Of a stretch of 64,000 bases of DNA, positions 12,313 to 25,369 are shown one piece after another. The stretch lies in contig NC_133170.1 in NCBI RefSeq assembly GCF_040802235.1, positions 42,665,501 through 42,729,500 of the forward strand, written 5' to 3'. This stretch comes from Manis javanica (taxonomy: Eukaryota; Chordata; Mammalia; Pholidota; Manidae). Position 1 is the first letter of the stretch; every line of letters begins with the position of its first letter. The translations under genes and the position numbers were made by a program. The notes beneath the pieces were generated by a model. The model made no database searches. It saw nothing but the letters and a program-made list of their open reading frames with translations, and was not told the DNA's origin.

Positions 12313-12830
12313 TTGTCTATTGCTACATAGCAAGCATGCCAAAACTAAGTGGATTGATTGATGCACAACTTACCATTCCTCGGTATCCTGTGGGCCAGAA
12401 ATTCAGGCTTTCACTGATTCCAGAGCCTGCATCCTTAAGCACTCTGCTTTACAGCCTCTGGAAGAGGAGCTTCCACAGTGGCAGAGACGACGTCTGGACT
12501 TGAGACAGATCATCTGGCTTCATTCAGCTGGTGGCCAGGCTGGACTGGAAGATCCATGAAGACTCTGATCAGATATGTGGGGCCTCCGTGCTCCTCCCTG
12601 TGACCTCCCTGCCACTATGTGATTTTCTTCCCAACTAATAATCTTATTTGAGTTTCTTTATAGCACGGTGGCTTGCTTTTCTGAACACATGCTACCAGGC
12701 TTCTTAAGGCTTATTACTGGAACTGGCACAGAGTAATTTCCTCTACAATCTATTGTAGGGCTGACCTACATTCAAGGTGATGGGAAACAGAACCTACCTC
12801 TTAATGGATGGAGCACCATGGTCATAGAGA
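12313..12830 (+). repeat. Ancient LTR-like interspersed repeat with an inserted duplicated segment
   Basis: It begins 'cagttgtctattgctacata' and later shows 'tcattcagctggtggccagg', 'cttcttaaggcttattactg' and 'gaactggcacagagtaattt'. That order is common to an ancient mammalian LTR-type repeat class, which I cannot name confidently. A block of about 105 bp (12,410-12,513) breaks that order and is nearly repeated at 12,963-13,067. Confidence 0.55.
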
Positions 12831-12849
12831 GAGGAAAAGAAATGATGAC

Positions 12850-13025
12850 AGCTCACTTTGGAGACTATCTACTGCAATTGCTCTTATTTTTCAGATGATG
12901 AAATACAGCACGAAGAGATTAGGTTGACAAATTAATATATGGTAGAGATGTGAGTCAAAAAATCTAGGCTTCACTGATTCCAGAGCCTGCGTCCTTAAGC
13001 ACTCTGCTTCACAGCCTCTGAAAGA
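12850..13025 (-). repeat. MIR SINE
   Basis: 'tttttcagatgatgaaatac' followed by 'ttccagagcctgcgtcctta' and 'agcactctgcttcacagcct' matches the antisense MIR core and its 5' end ('ctccagagcccgtgctcttaaccactatgct'). This is the natural MIR context of the duplicated block found at 12,410. Confidence 0.75.
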
Positions 13026-13069
13026 GTGGCTTCCACAGTGGCAGAGAGGATGTCTGGACTTGAGACAGA

Positions 13070-15299
13070 TTTTTAAGAGGCTGGAAAGCAGGCAATGGCA
13101 CTGGGGATGTAAGCATAAGTGTTCCAGGCTTCTATCCTTGCTTCAATCAAACGAGTTCAACCTCAAATTATTTTACCCACTGAGCTTCCACAAATTTGAT
13201 TTGAAGAGGGATTCTATAAACTTAGAACATAGTCTAAATATACAAAGCAAATATCTAATTAAAAAATAAGTTTACATCTCTGTGAATTAAAATCTCTAGC
13301 ATATTCCAAAAGAAGCTTGTTTTTATGATTGTCATTTTCTTAATTTTGTATAAAAAGACATTTTAAAGAGATAACTACACCATTTCAAATAGATATTTTA
13401 TGCATAAATTGAGGGTGATTTTTATACAGTGATTGAAAAATATTTGTTTGGAAGGTTACCTTTGAGCGCTTTTGAAATTTTATTATGTAATGTATCCAAT
13501 TTCAAGCTGATAGGGAAACTGTACATTTCTGCTGTGTATATCCCTGTGCATTGCAGGGATATAATTTGGGGAGCATTTTTCCATGCAGTTGATGAACATA
13601 TTGCATTAGAATCTTTTTCAACTTGGCACAACATTATTGTAAATTCTAAGGACTCAGTTTCTTCATAATACTGCAAATACTGGAGAGCAGATACACTCCC
13701 TTTCTTCATCTAGAGGAATTTTCTTGTTTTTACTTTTACACATTGCATTTCTGTACAAGATTTTGTTGGAAGAAAGATATCGGCTATAAAAGAAAAATGT
13801 AAGTTCAAAGCTTATCTCTAAGCCATGGAGTTCAGTGACAAAGTCTATGGTTTTCAAGTCCATGTACTTTATTTTCCAAAATCTATACCAAATATATTCC
13901 TGGAGTAGTGAAGAGATTTTATGTTATCAACATTTTTTGCAATGATGACATTAATTGAAAATAGACAACATTAAGAAAGAAATGAAAAACTTCCTTCTGT
14001 ATGCTGCTGATGAGTTGGTATAAATAATTTGTCCTACATAATTATTTCATTCAAGATCTCTTGAAGGTCATTAAGATTTCCAGAATTTTCCTAGAAAAAT
14101 TCTTAATTTTTCAGAAAACTGTTCCAGGCAGGAAATGCATAGACCTCCCATGCAATAAATCAATGGATGACAAGATTAACTGGCTTACTGCTAGTAAAAA
14201 CCACTAGAGAATAAAAACTGCTAATTTTTCACTAGCCACAAGCTGAAATTTAATTCAAAATCCATCCTATTTTCTTGACTAATTTTACATTGTTTACATC
14301 CAAGCTCTATTTCAATATGTGCTTTTAATGAGCTTTCTTTTCTTGGAACAATTCACTTTTTTTCCTGAAGTATAACTTGAGAGGCCCGGGGTCACTCTAA
14401 GTCCTCCTGAACTTAGAAAAAGCATAATATAAACTTCCCCTTGCTCCATAGTGAGTGTTGGAAATCATCAGGCACTGTTAAATCATGAGAGAAAATATAA
14501 AGTTGTTCTAGACCTGGGTTGTCATTGGCAGTTGGTATACGTTGGATCTAGAAACTACAGAGCATTTTCTATATTCAAAATCAATAATTTACCACAGCCC
14601 AGAAATGGTCCCTTGAAGCAGTAGAATGAACAGATAGACACCAAGGTTCTTGCAGAAAGAAACATTGGTCTCAAAGCAAATCAAATAAATAACTAGTCTC
14701 AAGAAATATAGTTTAGAAGACTTGCATACTCTTGAGTTCACATAATTGGAAATGATTGCTAAAACCAACAGTGTAGGGGAGCCAACGATAAACACATGAA
14801 AACCAGCTAGCAGACTATTGTGATGATCCAAATGAAACATGTCAAGGAGATGAATTTTGCTAGTAACAAACAGGATACAGGAAGGGATGGATAAAGAGAT
14901 AAGCTGATGTGAAGTGACCAATCATCCTGGTCTGTGAGACTGAGAGGTTTCCTGGCATGTAGGCCTTGAAATTTTGAAATCAAAATATCCCTGGGCAAAC
15001 TGTTCAATATTCATGAGATTGAGGAGTTTCCTAGAATGTGGGGATTTTAGAGCTAAAACTGGGAAAGTTCTAGGCAAACGAGGACAAATTGATCACCTTA
15101 CTCAACCTTCCTTCATTTTCTGTAATGACCCTTGACATCATTACGAGCTTTACTCTCTACTGATGACAGTGAACCTATCTCTTTAGACTACTCAGTTACA
15201 TCTAAAAAACTTCAGACAATTCTATTCCAAATATAGAACATCTTGAAGTAAGTCAGAGAGGGATAAAGACAGGATATGGATAAACAATCATAAGTATTA
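13070..15299. other. Unassigned intergenic DNA
   Basis: AT-rich, with opposite-strand overlapping open frames of 79-95 codons at 13,422-13,709 and 110 codons at 14,589-14,921. None has a recognisable domain, splice context or codon pattern. I see no repeat that I can name. Confidence 0.45.
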
Positions 15300-15620
15300 C
15301 CACTGATTTCTACTACAATCAGTTCGAACCAGAAGACGGTGGTCTGACACCTTTAAAATGCTGGGGAAAAAAAAAAGAAAAGAAAACTTAGAATTCTGAA
15401 TCCATAAAAAAAAAGTATCCTTTAAAACTGAAGATAAACAAATGTATTTTTTGATAAACAAAAGCTGGAGGAATATATCACCAGATCCATATTACAAATA
15501 TTGTAAAAGAAAGTTCTTCAGTCTGAAGGAAAATGATGTAAGATGAAGCTCCGGGGATCCCAAAGGAATGAAGAGCATCAAAAATTGCAAACATGTAGAT
15601 AAGTAAAAGTGACTGTTTTT
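15300..15620 (+). mobile_element. HAL1/L1M-type fragment, first copy
   Basis: 'gaaccagaagacggtggtct' then 'acttagaattctgaatccat', 'agttcttcagtctgaaggaa' and 'ccaaaggaatgaagagcatc' follow the order of a HAL1/L1M consensus region. The related stretch in the next element is 17,330-17,545, so this is a separate insertion. Confidence 0.65.
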
Positions 15621-15779
15621 CTTTGTTTCTTAATTTTTCTTAGTGAAAAATAACTAAAGGAAAAGAAATAACGATATATTATGATTTATTCTCCTTTTGC
15701 TCAGAAAGAAGTTGGAAAAAGTGCTGCTCTCACTCTTACAACAAAAATTTTAGAAACTACATAATCTGAAAATTCACTT

Positions 15780-17560
15780 TTTCTCAACCCCTGTGGATAA
15801 CTGAGGCTACAAGGCAACCAACTAACTTGAAATCCAAGGAAAAACATGGGCTGTAGGAGGGAGGGGACATGAACAGTCACATACCAGGATTATAATCTAG
15901 TAAGAATTCAAGAAAAATATTTATCAAATTACTAAAGGACATTTGTTGACTAGGAGTAAATTATGAGACATCTGGGAGCAACAGACACAAAAGTACTACC
16001 ATCTACTTGAAGACCCTTCTCAGTGAGTCTCCCCAGGATTACCCTGGGGAGTAAGGCTCCACATGGGGCAGAGCTGGAGAAGAGGCATGGCAGCTAATTT
16101 GAGAAAGCCAGAAAGATCTGCCCTGATGCTTTTTCACTCTCTCCTATACTGTACAAAAGCTATAAGCCTTTGGGAGAGGGACATCAGATGCTGGGCCCTT
16201 AGACCGCAGATGAAAATTCATTGCAGATTAAGGACGGGAAAAACATCAACACCTCCACCTTGAGGGAGGAGCAAGAGAAACACTGACCCGGACCGTTAGA
16301 GATTGTTTGATAACTGGAGAGGTACAGGGTCATGGGAAAGGTCTCATTCCCCATATCCAGGGTCTCAGCACCTGCCTAAGACCGAGATCAAACCCAAACA
16401 ACACAGAACACACCCTCAGCCCCTCACCAGCAGGTCGACAGGACTTGAATAATCAGTAACAGCCCTCTAATTCTGGGAGAGAAGTGACAAGACAGAGAAA
16501 AAGACTATCTCTGGGAAGCGGATACAGAGCAAAGACCTAAGGCCAAAGGGGAAGGACACATGGAGAACAAATTTTAACATACCAGACCTAAGCCTAAGCA
16601 CAAGGTACTGCTGAAGGAATTTGAAGGAATTCAGCAGCAATAAAGCCCTAATCATGATTAACTCCTGACTAGAATGACTATGCCTCTGCTCTAAAGACCT
16701 GTGAAAATGCGAGGCATGCACATTTCCAACCATAAATGCTATTTACCTCATTCTCTAGTATTCTATACCATATATCAACTTTCAGCCAGAAATTTGCAAC
16801 AAAATAGCACAAAGAAATAGTCTGTCAAAAATAATATACATGTGAAATACTAAAAGTGAAAAACATGGCAAGAGATGAAGCAGACTTTAAATGGGATCAT
16901 CAGTAAACACAACACAGATGGAATAGATTAGCTCACCTGAAGACAGGCCAATAGAAATTACCCTGAAAAAAGGTGAAAAAGAAGAAAAAGGAGTGAATAA
17001 ATCAGAACAGACCAATGAAGATGTGTGGGACAGTATCAGTCTACTATATATGTATGTGCAATTTCAGAAGGAAAAGAGAAGAAGTGCAGAAGAAATATTT
17101 AAAGGAATAATGGCTCAAATTGTCTAAGATTAATGAAAAGCAACAAATCATAGATCCATAGTTAACAGAGTAACCAACAAAAATAAATACCAAATAATAA
17201 TAACATTCATACCTAGACTCATCATATCCAAACTGCTCAAAATCAAAGATTTTTAAAAAATCTTAAAAGCAGGCAGAGAAATAAACCACACACTGTTTAC
17301 CAAACAAAAAACACATACAGCCAGTATTGTGTCAGAAACTATGCAAGCTAGAAACAGTGGAGTGACAGCTTTAAATTCAAAAAAAAAAAAAAGAAAAAAC
17401 CACCCACAAAAATACTATATCCAATGAAAAAAAATTTTTTTCAAAAATAAAGGAGAATAAAAATTTTTCTGACAAACATAAACTGAACAGATTTATTATT
17501 GGCACATCTGCACTACAAGAAATAAAGGAAGTTCTTTAGGCACAGGGCTTACTATCCATG
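15780..17560 (+). mobile_element. HAL1/L1M-type element, 5' region and ORF1 remnant
   Basis: A long diverged L1-related stretch: 'ggggcagagctggagaagag' (16,064), 'aagcctttgggagagggaca' (16,164), 'ataccatatatcaactttca' (16,766), and a HAL1-like end at 17,330-17,545 with 'ctgcactacaagaaataaag'. No long frame is open. About 16,812-16,875 is duplicated at 17,779-17,842. Confidence 0.65.
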
Positions 17561-17769
17561 AGAAAAATAAGTGAATCTTGATTCTAAGCATATAACAAAA
17601 TAAATGACAGGTAGGTTTCAGAAGTAATGTAAAAATCCAAGCAATACACCTTTAGAAGATAACATAGAAAAATACCCTCATGGCCTCATGGTATGTAACA
17701 TTTCTCAGTGAAATAGATTACATTATAATTAAGAGCTCTGTTCCTTAAAAAGCATGGAGTAAATGAAAA

Positions 17770-18760
17770 GGGAAATCAGAGAAATAGTCTATCAAAAACT
17801 ATATACATGTGAAATGCTAAAAGTGAAAAACATGGTAAGAGAATGCAAGAAATCTTGATACACTTTACAAAGGAATTATTTGTATCCTTAATATATGTAG
17901 GAACTCTTTCAAATTGATAAGAGAAAGACAAAGTAGAAAAATGGTCAACAGATTTAAGCAGGCACTTTACAAAAGAAGATACCCAAATGGCCAAAAGTAT
18001 TTTAAAAGATATGTTCAAGGCATCAGTAATCAGTAAACTGTAATTTAAAAGAAAATGAGATTTCATCAGAATGTGTGAGATTGAAAAATAATCTGACAAT
18101 ACCAAGTGTTTGCAAGGATATGTAGCAATGGGAATTCTCATAAACTGCTGGTGAAATTGTAAAAGGCACAACACGTTGGAAGAATGTCATTTTTAATGAA
18201 ATAAAACATCATCCCACTCCATGACCCCACAATTCCAAAGCATATGCTCAAGATAAATGAGTACATATGTCCACAAAAAGACTTTTATGAGAATGAACAT
18301 TACAGATGTAGTAATAATAGCCTGAGGCAGGAAACAATCCAGATGTCTACCAACAGTAGAACGGGTGAGGTGAAATCACATAATGCACTACTACACAGCA
18401 ATGCAATGATTGAAATTTGACTACAGTAAACAGTATGGATTAATCTCACAAAGTTTTAGCAAAAGCAGTCAGACAGGAAAGAATATCTACCATATGATTC
18501 CATTTATATAAAGTTCAACATCAGGCAAAATTGACTACTGGTGGTAAAATCCAGATAGAGGTAAACTTTATGGAAGACAGTAGGGCAATGACTGGGAAGG
18601 GGCCTAAGGGGAGCCAATAATTCATTGATTTGTATGGTAGTTACCCATTTGTTCACATTGTGATAATTCCTTGCCCTGTACACATATGATTTATTAACTT
18701 TCCTGCACTTATGTTAGAATCTAATCATGCATATATTATAAAATAATTAAAATAAAATAT
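17770..18760 (+). mobile_element. Old L1M element, ORF2 end and 3' UTR
   Basis: 'caggcactttacaaaagaag' (17,960) with 'atacccaaatggccaaaagt' is an L1 ORF2 landmark. A 3' UTR ends at 'aattaaaataaaatatag' (about 18,745-18,762). A 132-codon minus-strand frame (17,776-18,174) is antisense to this element and is not a gene. Confidence 0.78.
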
Positions 18761-19269
18761 AGTAAAGCAAGGCATATTGAGTTCCCAACTTGAGTAAAAT
18801 TAATGACTGTAAAATTGGCGACGATTTATTGCCAATCTGGTCTGAATTTTTCCTGGAAACCAACATTCTGCATTGCGTAAGTGACTCTGGCATGGTTTAT
18901 GCTCTCTCTCAATGGTCTGTGGAGCCTGAAGTGTTAGTCAGTTCAGGTTACTTTAGTCTTAGAGTGAGCAGCTCCTACCAGGTGGCTGCCCTTTGCCCTT
19001 TTCTAGCATTTCCCCCTGTTGATGCTCCCTTCCTGCTGAGAGGTCCCTGGTATTAGCAACAAATAAATGGGCAGCTATAGCCTATACAAAGGGATACCTT
19101 AGGTAATCCCTCTGTGATGAATCATCTAATTTTTTATTAATTCTTGTCGTTTTGATTTCAAGAGAAGGCACAGAGCACTGCTTAGGATCCCACCACTGAT
19201 GAATACTGTTTGCTGTTTACTTGCTGATACTGAGAGGATTGATTTTTCTAAAGCATATGATAATGATAT
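18761..19269. other. Unassigned intergenic DNA
   Basis: One 88-codon open frame (18,790-19,056) shows no recognisable domain. No repeat is recognised. Confidence 0.4.
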
Positions 19270-19420
19270 AGCTGTACACATTTATACAGCATCTTATGAA
19301 ACATTTTATATGTATTATCTCATTTGGTCTTCATAATAACCACATTTAGAAAGTGGAGTAAGCATTATTACTTTTTATTCAAAAAGAAACTAAGGTTCAG
19401 AAATATTTTGCAAAATAAAC
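19270..19420 (-). repeat. MIR SINE fragment
   Basis: 'tattatctcatttggtcttc' then 'ataataaccacatttagaaa' and 'aaaagaaactaaggttcaga' match the antisense MIR 3' half. Confidence 0.7.
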
Positions 19421-21504
19421 ACTTTATTTGAAATGTGTAAGGGCCGGTGAAACTTTAATATCACCATCTGAGTTTCAGTTTCACCAGATTCAGATCTTGA
19501 GCCAATAATATACATGCCAAGAATTTATTTGGAAAAAAGGAACACCAGAAGGGGAGTGAGAAGTGAGACAGGGAAGGGAAAGCAATCGAGGAGGGATGTT
19601 ATCACATCTACCACTGTGGGACTGAATCCTACTTTGAGAACCAGGTGATATGTACACCTTAGACTTTATCCCAACCAAAGAGGAAAAGAGCTGGGACCTG
19701 GAGCATTTGTCCACCCGCACTGGGGGTATTAACTTCCTATGACTTCTGGGCCACTGAGCTGGTGGCAGAGGATTTTGGGGGATTCTGGCCTTTGGAATTC
19801 AGGCTGGCAAACACTGATGTGTAATGACATGGACAGGAAATGTAATGGGTCTACTACATTGGATAAGTTCATTCTCTCATCTGCGGTTGCCTTTCCTGTA
19901 TCCATTCCTTAGCTCTTTCTTCCTGTGTGGACCCCGAGATGGAATATGTGACAAGTTCCAGAGTTATCTGTTAACTTTTCCTGGCTCTTTGGGTGAAATT
20001 TCCTGTTTTATCCCCATAGATGAGGAAAATGAAGCCTGTTAGCCCAGCAGCTGCTGGGAGTTATCGTGACATTTTCCTGGAGATAAAGTCGGCAATGAGG
20101 AAGGCAGGGTGAGGACACAGAAGTCAGTTGCTTTGTGATATTATGAACGCCTGGCTCAAGGCTTACCTGAAGCAAGCTGCCAAACTGGACTTTATTGTTA
20201 AATGAAATAATTAGTTTTAGGGTTTAGGCAAGTTTAATCTCTTACTTTCTTACAACAAAAGGATTCTAATTGATATGAAGTATGCCATCTCATCTAAAAC
20301 AGTATCAATTGTAAGAAATATCATTATTTATATACTACTGAGAAAAAAAATGTTTCCAATTAAATGAAGAACTGTTACTTTATAACCCTTGGTTTATTAG
20401 AAATTTTTTTTTTACCATCTGAAAGATCTCTTTTAGACTTTTTTAGATGAAATTTTAACATTTTTTTCCTATGATGTAAATTTGGGAGGCATTCATTAGG
20501 GCATGTGAGTGACATGATCTAGTTAAGAGAATCCTAAAATGTGTTTCCATTCAGAATTCAATTCTCCTCAAATCATTTCCACCATCAGCATTACCCATAG
20601 GTTCCAAACAGATAACCTTCTTGGGGATAAACCTTTTTTTATATAAAACCCAACAGTTGCCTCTAGGTCCTACACATATTTCTGCAAATTCTGATGCCTT
20701 CTGTTGTTTGCATGTGATATGTAGTACTTTAGCATATATATTAGTGACACGACCTCACACATCACCTATCATGGATTTCTTCGTTTCTTGGGTCTCCTAA
20801 AGCAGTTGGTTACAGCTTTGCCAGAAAATTCAGAATGGGCTTATTCTTTCAATGGAAACATTTACCTTACAAATTGCAAATTTATTCCTCTACTGCTTTA
20901 TTCTGTTGCCTTTCCAGGTACACAATATTTTTTCACCTTTAAATTATGGTGAAATTTTTAAAAATGGCAATGGAATTCAATATATAGTATATTTTAATAA
21001 TGTCTATTGATGTCATAACAAATAACCTGCTATGACCAAGTTTTGGTCAGGCACACGTAGGCAATGGTGATGATGTCAAGATTGTTGCTTGTCTGAAAGC
21101 CATCGTAAGATTGTGTGGATTGTATGACATACAACTATTTCAGAGATGTTCAGAGTAAACACATGTTAAGATTTGCATCTTAAAATAGATGAAATATGTT
21201 CTCACTTATCTAGTAATGCAGAATCCAGTCCTCCCTAATCTTCTAGTCTCCTATCAATATACTCTATGCCTTATTTCAATAAGGATGTTTGTCTCCTTCC
21301 ATTTCATTACTGTGGTTAGAATTCTTTTAAGATTTTTATTGTTTGCCTTTTTTTAATTCTTTGAAATGTGAGAATTTGATTGTCCTTAAAGTATATTATT
21401 ATATCTAAGCATTTTTTGAAAATTGAATAAAATCAGATTTGAATAAATGGCAATGCATATACTCAATGTCTGGTTGTGAAGAATTAGTACTGTAACAAAG
21501 TCAG
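19421..21504. other. Unassigned intergenic DNA
   Basis: The 19,490-20,110 part is less AT-rich and may be an old LTR-like relic, but I cannot place it. No coding sequence is supported. Confidence 0.4.
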
Positions 21505-22590
21505 TTTCCAGTAAATTAATTTATAAATTCAGGGAAATCCAAACATAATTTTCTGTAGATATCAACAAGCTAATTATGCAGTTCTTCTGGAAAGGGCAAT
21601 GCAAAATTACCCTTTTGTAGGCAAAAAAAAAAAGAAAACTTCCTCTAAAAGATTTAAAATTTTCTGTAAGAATGCATTAATGGTGACAGAACAGGTTGGC
21701 ACTGGTATAGATGAATAAAATCAGTGGAACAGAATAAAGGATGAAAAACCACACATTTACATAGGAATTAAATATATAGACCATAGTAAATACATACTAA
21801 ATCTTTATAAATTATATAAGAATAAATATAGATTAAAAGTGCCATTGGAAAGGTGTGAAGGGGAAGGATAAGTTCTGTAAACAATGTTGAAGCAAATGAA
21901 TAACGATTTGGGGCCTTACACAACCCAAAATTTAAGAAACATAAACAAAATAACACATAAATAATCCCATATTTAGAGAAAATAATTTGGAGAGAAACAA
22001 ATTTTGTTATACTTGGATGGGGGAATTTTATTTTAATAAGACATGAAACTAGAAGAATTTAAGAAAAAAGTCAAAAGCTTTTACTAGCATTTTAAGAATA
22101 TATATACATTAAAGACTTTATAAACCAAGTGTGGGGTTATGGGATACATTGAGAGCAACAGAGGAACAGAGGTAACACACATAGCAATGGAATAATATAC
22201 TAAATACATCCAAAATATAGAAATATACCTGCAATACAATCAAAAAGCAACTCAGTTTTATGTAACAGAATTTAAATTACATAAAAATTAAATATAAAAA
22301 TTTATTAAAAATGAAACAAATTATGATACTTTCATACCAAGAAGAAATGTATTTCTACTAGGAAGATTATCACTTTATATATGTTTTTTAAAATGCAGGT
22401 AATAAAATATGCAAATCAGGATTCTACTATTGAAAATTTCAAATATTTTTGTGATATATGTCATGGTAGCAGTGATTATATCTGTGAGGTAGGAATATAA
22501 GTGAGTGGTTTTATTTCCTCTTTTGTTTTTTGGCACTATTTTCTGAATTTCTAACAACAAATATAACATGTCAAGTGCTACCAAAAATTA
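21505..22590 (+). mobile_element. Old L1M element, ORF2 to 3' end, internally decayed
   Basis: 'gatatcaacaagctaattat' (21,558) and 'cttctggaaagggcaatgca' are ORF2 landmarks, followed by 'ggttggcactggtatagatg'. The 3' end is suggested by 'ggttttatttcctcttttgt' and 'actattttctgaatttctaa' near 22,510-22,560. Confidence 0.65.
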
Positions 22591-22689
22591 AAGCTCTGTA
22601 AATGTACTATGGATGTTACTTTCTATTCTTCCAACTTTTGTTTATTTTCCAAATTTACTTCATGAACATTTTTTTTGTGTTAAATTTCA

Positions 22690-23280
22690 AGTTAAGCTAA
22701 GTTACACTGCAATAAAAATAAACCCCAAATTCTCAGCAGCTTACCACATTCAAGGGCACAACCAATTTCTATTTTTATTCTTGGTTACCAACTAGTTAAA
22801 GCCATGCGTAACTACCAGGGAGCTGGGCAGTGTTGGGGACTTGATAGTTATTCCACAGTTGGTCAGTGTCTCCACCACCATCTGCCCTTCTCATCAATAA
22901 ATATGCCTTTGTTAATTTAATTTCTTTCCATTCAGAGAAATACACTTAACCCTCCAAAAGGGAGACAATGCCCTGTTACAGTCGGTCACTTCATCCAGCT
23001 CAGCGCCCAAGTTGTATTCCAGTCTTTCCCTCAGATTTGGCTGTGACTCCTCTTGGTCCAGCATCTGTCAACTAAAAGTAAAGTTATTTGCTCCTGCCTC
23101 CCCCAGTATATAGTGGTGAAACAGAGACAGGCTAGCCTCAGTGAGACCTCCCATCAGACAGGGAAAGAATGGGAGACACACAGCTTGGTTGATGGCAAAT
23201 CTGAAATGCTGCTGGCCTCCCATCCTGGGGGCACCTTTATTAGGCCCCGATTCAGCTCTTGGGGAGAAATCCCTTGATGA
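22690..23280 (+). repeat. Possible ancient LTR-like repeat
   Basis: 'ctgcaataaaaataaacccc' followed by 'aaattctcagcagcttacca' resembles the start of an old mammalian LTR-type repeat. The remaining 500 bp match only loosely. Small open frames here (60-89 codons) are not supported as genes. Confidence 0.3.
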
Positions 23281-24709
23281 TTGCTGCTTATGGCTTTCCT
23301 TTCTCAGTTGTTTTCTGCCTAAGGATATTTGGGGGCTTCATAATTGTTATGTTATGAATAATCACAAATGTTTTTGGATCAAACTCTTGATTTTTGTAGA
23401 AGTAAACTAAAAGATTCACTAAACTTACCCTTTATTTGCTAGTAGTCATGTCAATGTGTCGTAACCATGGCCCTCAAATTCACTATGTTTCTTTGCTTTC
23501 CAGTTCCCATTATTCTCTTGTTTGACTTGAAGGTGAGCATATTAAGGCTAACAGAAAAATAGATGTGAAGGTCATACCCTTAACCTGATCTTTGTCCTCA
23601 ACCTTGTTAACCAACTGCCCATTTTACATGTATTTAAAAGAGCCTTAAGTGCTCTCTATTATGGGTTCATTTCTAGAATTAGTCACTTTTCCAATCTTAC
23701 AATGCCTTGAATTTCTGGATTCTCTTTATTTCTTTTTATTTCCATTTACATCCCAGCCAATTTTCTCAAAATCTCATTTTTTGTTCCTGAAATATCTTGC
23801 CAGATGTAAAGCCACGTAGTATCACCTGATACTATCAAGTTTTATTTACAAACTGTTTTGTCACAGGAAAACATGGAACATCAGCTTTCCAGCCTCTGTA
23901 TAGTTTTCTTTTCTTTTTCACATCCTACTGCCCAAACTGCTACATAGTTTGGGTTTTGGTTTCTTTTTCATTTGTTTGTTTCTAGAGCAGCCCTCACTTC
24001 CAATACCACTATTTGTACTGGTAAATAAAGTAGTTGAAACTGAAGCAAGAAACAAATCTGAAAGCCCAGAGGTTTAACATATCCAAGATTCATTTTCACA
24101 AGTGTATATTCTGTTGCTCGTTGGTGACTCTCAGTTAGCAGATATCTTCCAGTATCAATCTTAGGATGAAGCTTCCAGTTTACTGCAGAAGGGGAAGAAA
24201 GATCTGCAGAACAACATCAGTAGCCAAAATTCATCAGAGGGCCATGTTCACTGAAGAGCTAGGAATTGTGAGCAAGCATGTGGGTATTTGGTGAGTATTA
24301 AATATCCCTATAGTATAGAGTACTATATTGAAAAATGTGAATCCATTTTATACAGGTTATTACTGCTCCTCCTAAAGAAAAATAAATAAACAGTAGAAGT
24401 TATTTTTCAGAAGTCACAGCAATGAAGGAGAAAAGGCCAGAAGAATACAATTCAAACTGATAAAAATAAGGCAATGCTTTATATTCAGAGGTGTATATTC
24501 ATGTTTTATTTGTATGTCAAAAGCATTAAGCATAATTTACAACTGAATGGGACCAATATTTAGATACCTTTACTTATAAAGTTTAGTAGATTTAACACTA
24601 TAAACATTTATATTTGCAAATATTAATGAAGTTAATGTTCAAAAGGATGATATAATTTTAATCCTAATTTTCCCACAAAAATATTTACAAATTATGAAAA
24701 CAGAAAACT
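23281..24709. other. Unassigned intergenic DNA
   Basis: No gene or repeat family is recognised. Confidence 0.45.
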
Positions 24710-25345
24710 ATGAAGAAAAGTAAATAACAATCATAATCCTGTTTCCCAGTAACAACCACTATTAACATTTATACTTATTTCCTTACATTTTTCACATGCA
24801 CAGTTTACATTATAGCTATAATATTATAAGGTTATTTGGTATCTTTTCACTTTGCTAAATATTTAATATACATAGTATTTTCCCATACTATTCAAAATCA
24901 TTTGTAAACATCATTTAATAGCTGTATTTAATCAACCACAAGGCTGTGCCATAATTTATATAATTATATCCTTCTTGTTGGACATTTAGGTTTCTTTCCA
25001 ATTTTCTAAATTACAGTTATAGGAAATGAGTATTTTTGCACATAAATCTTTGGACTTCTGAGTGTTTCATTAGTACAGATTCCAGGGAGTACAATTACTT
25101 GACCAAAGGGTATACATATTCAGAAGCCAATGAAATTGGCAAATTTATTTCCAGAAATGTACTAATTTGTATTCCAACAATGGTTTATGAATATATCCAT
25201 CTTAAATTTTTATCAGCACTGATAAACAAACACTATATATACATATGTGTATTATATATCTTTGCTAATTTGAGAGATGTAAAAACACAGTCTTCTTCTT
25301 TTACTCCAAATGAGTTATTTCTTGAAGTAAATTTACTCAGTTGAA
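24710..25345 (-). mobile_element. L1M 3' UTR (antisense)
   Basis: 'taacaaccactattaacatt' (24,751), 'ttgttggacatttaggtttc' (24,975), 'gcacataaatctttggactt' (25,039) and 'attccaacaatggtttatga' run in the order of the antisense 3' UTR of old L1M elements. Confidence 0.72.
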
Positions 25346-25369
25346 GAATAATTTAAATAAAATAAAATG

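Noticed and set aside
13422..13709. A 95-codon minus-strand frame overlapping a 79-codon plus-strand frame
   Set aside because: It has no domain, no splice sites of note and no codon signal that I can see. Both strands being open suggests chance.
17776..18174. A 132-codon minus-strand frame
   Set aside because: It is antisense to a decayed L1 and has no recognisable domain.
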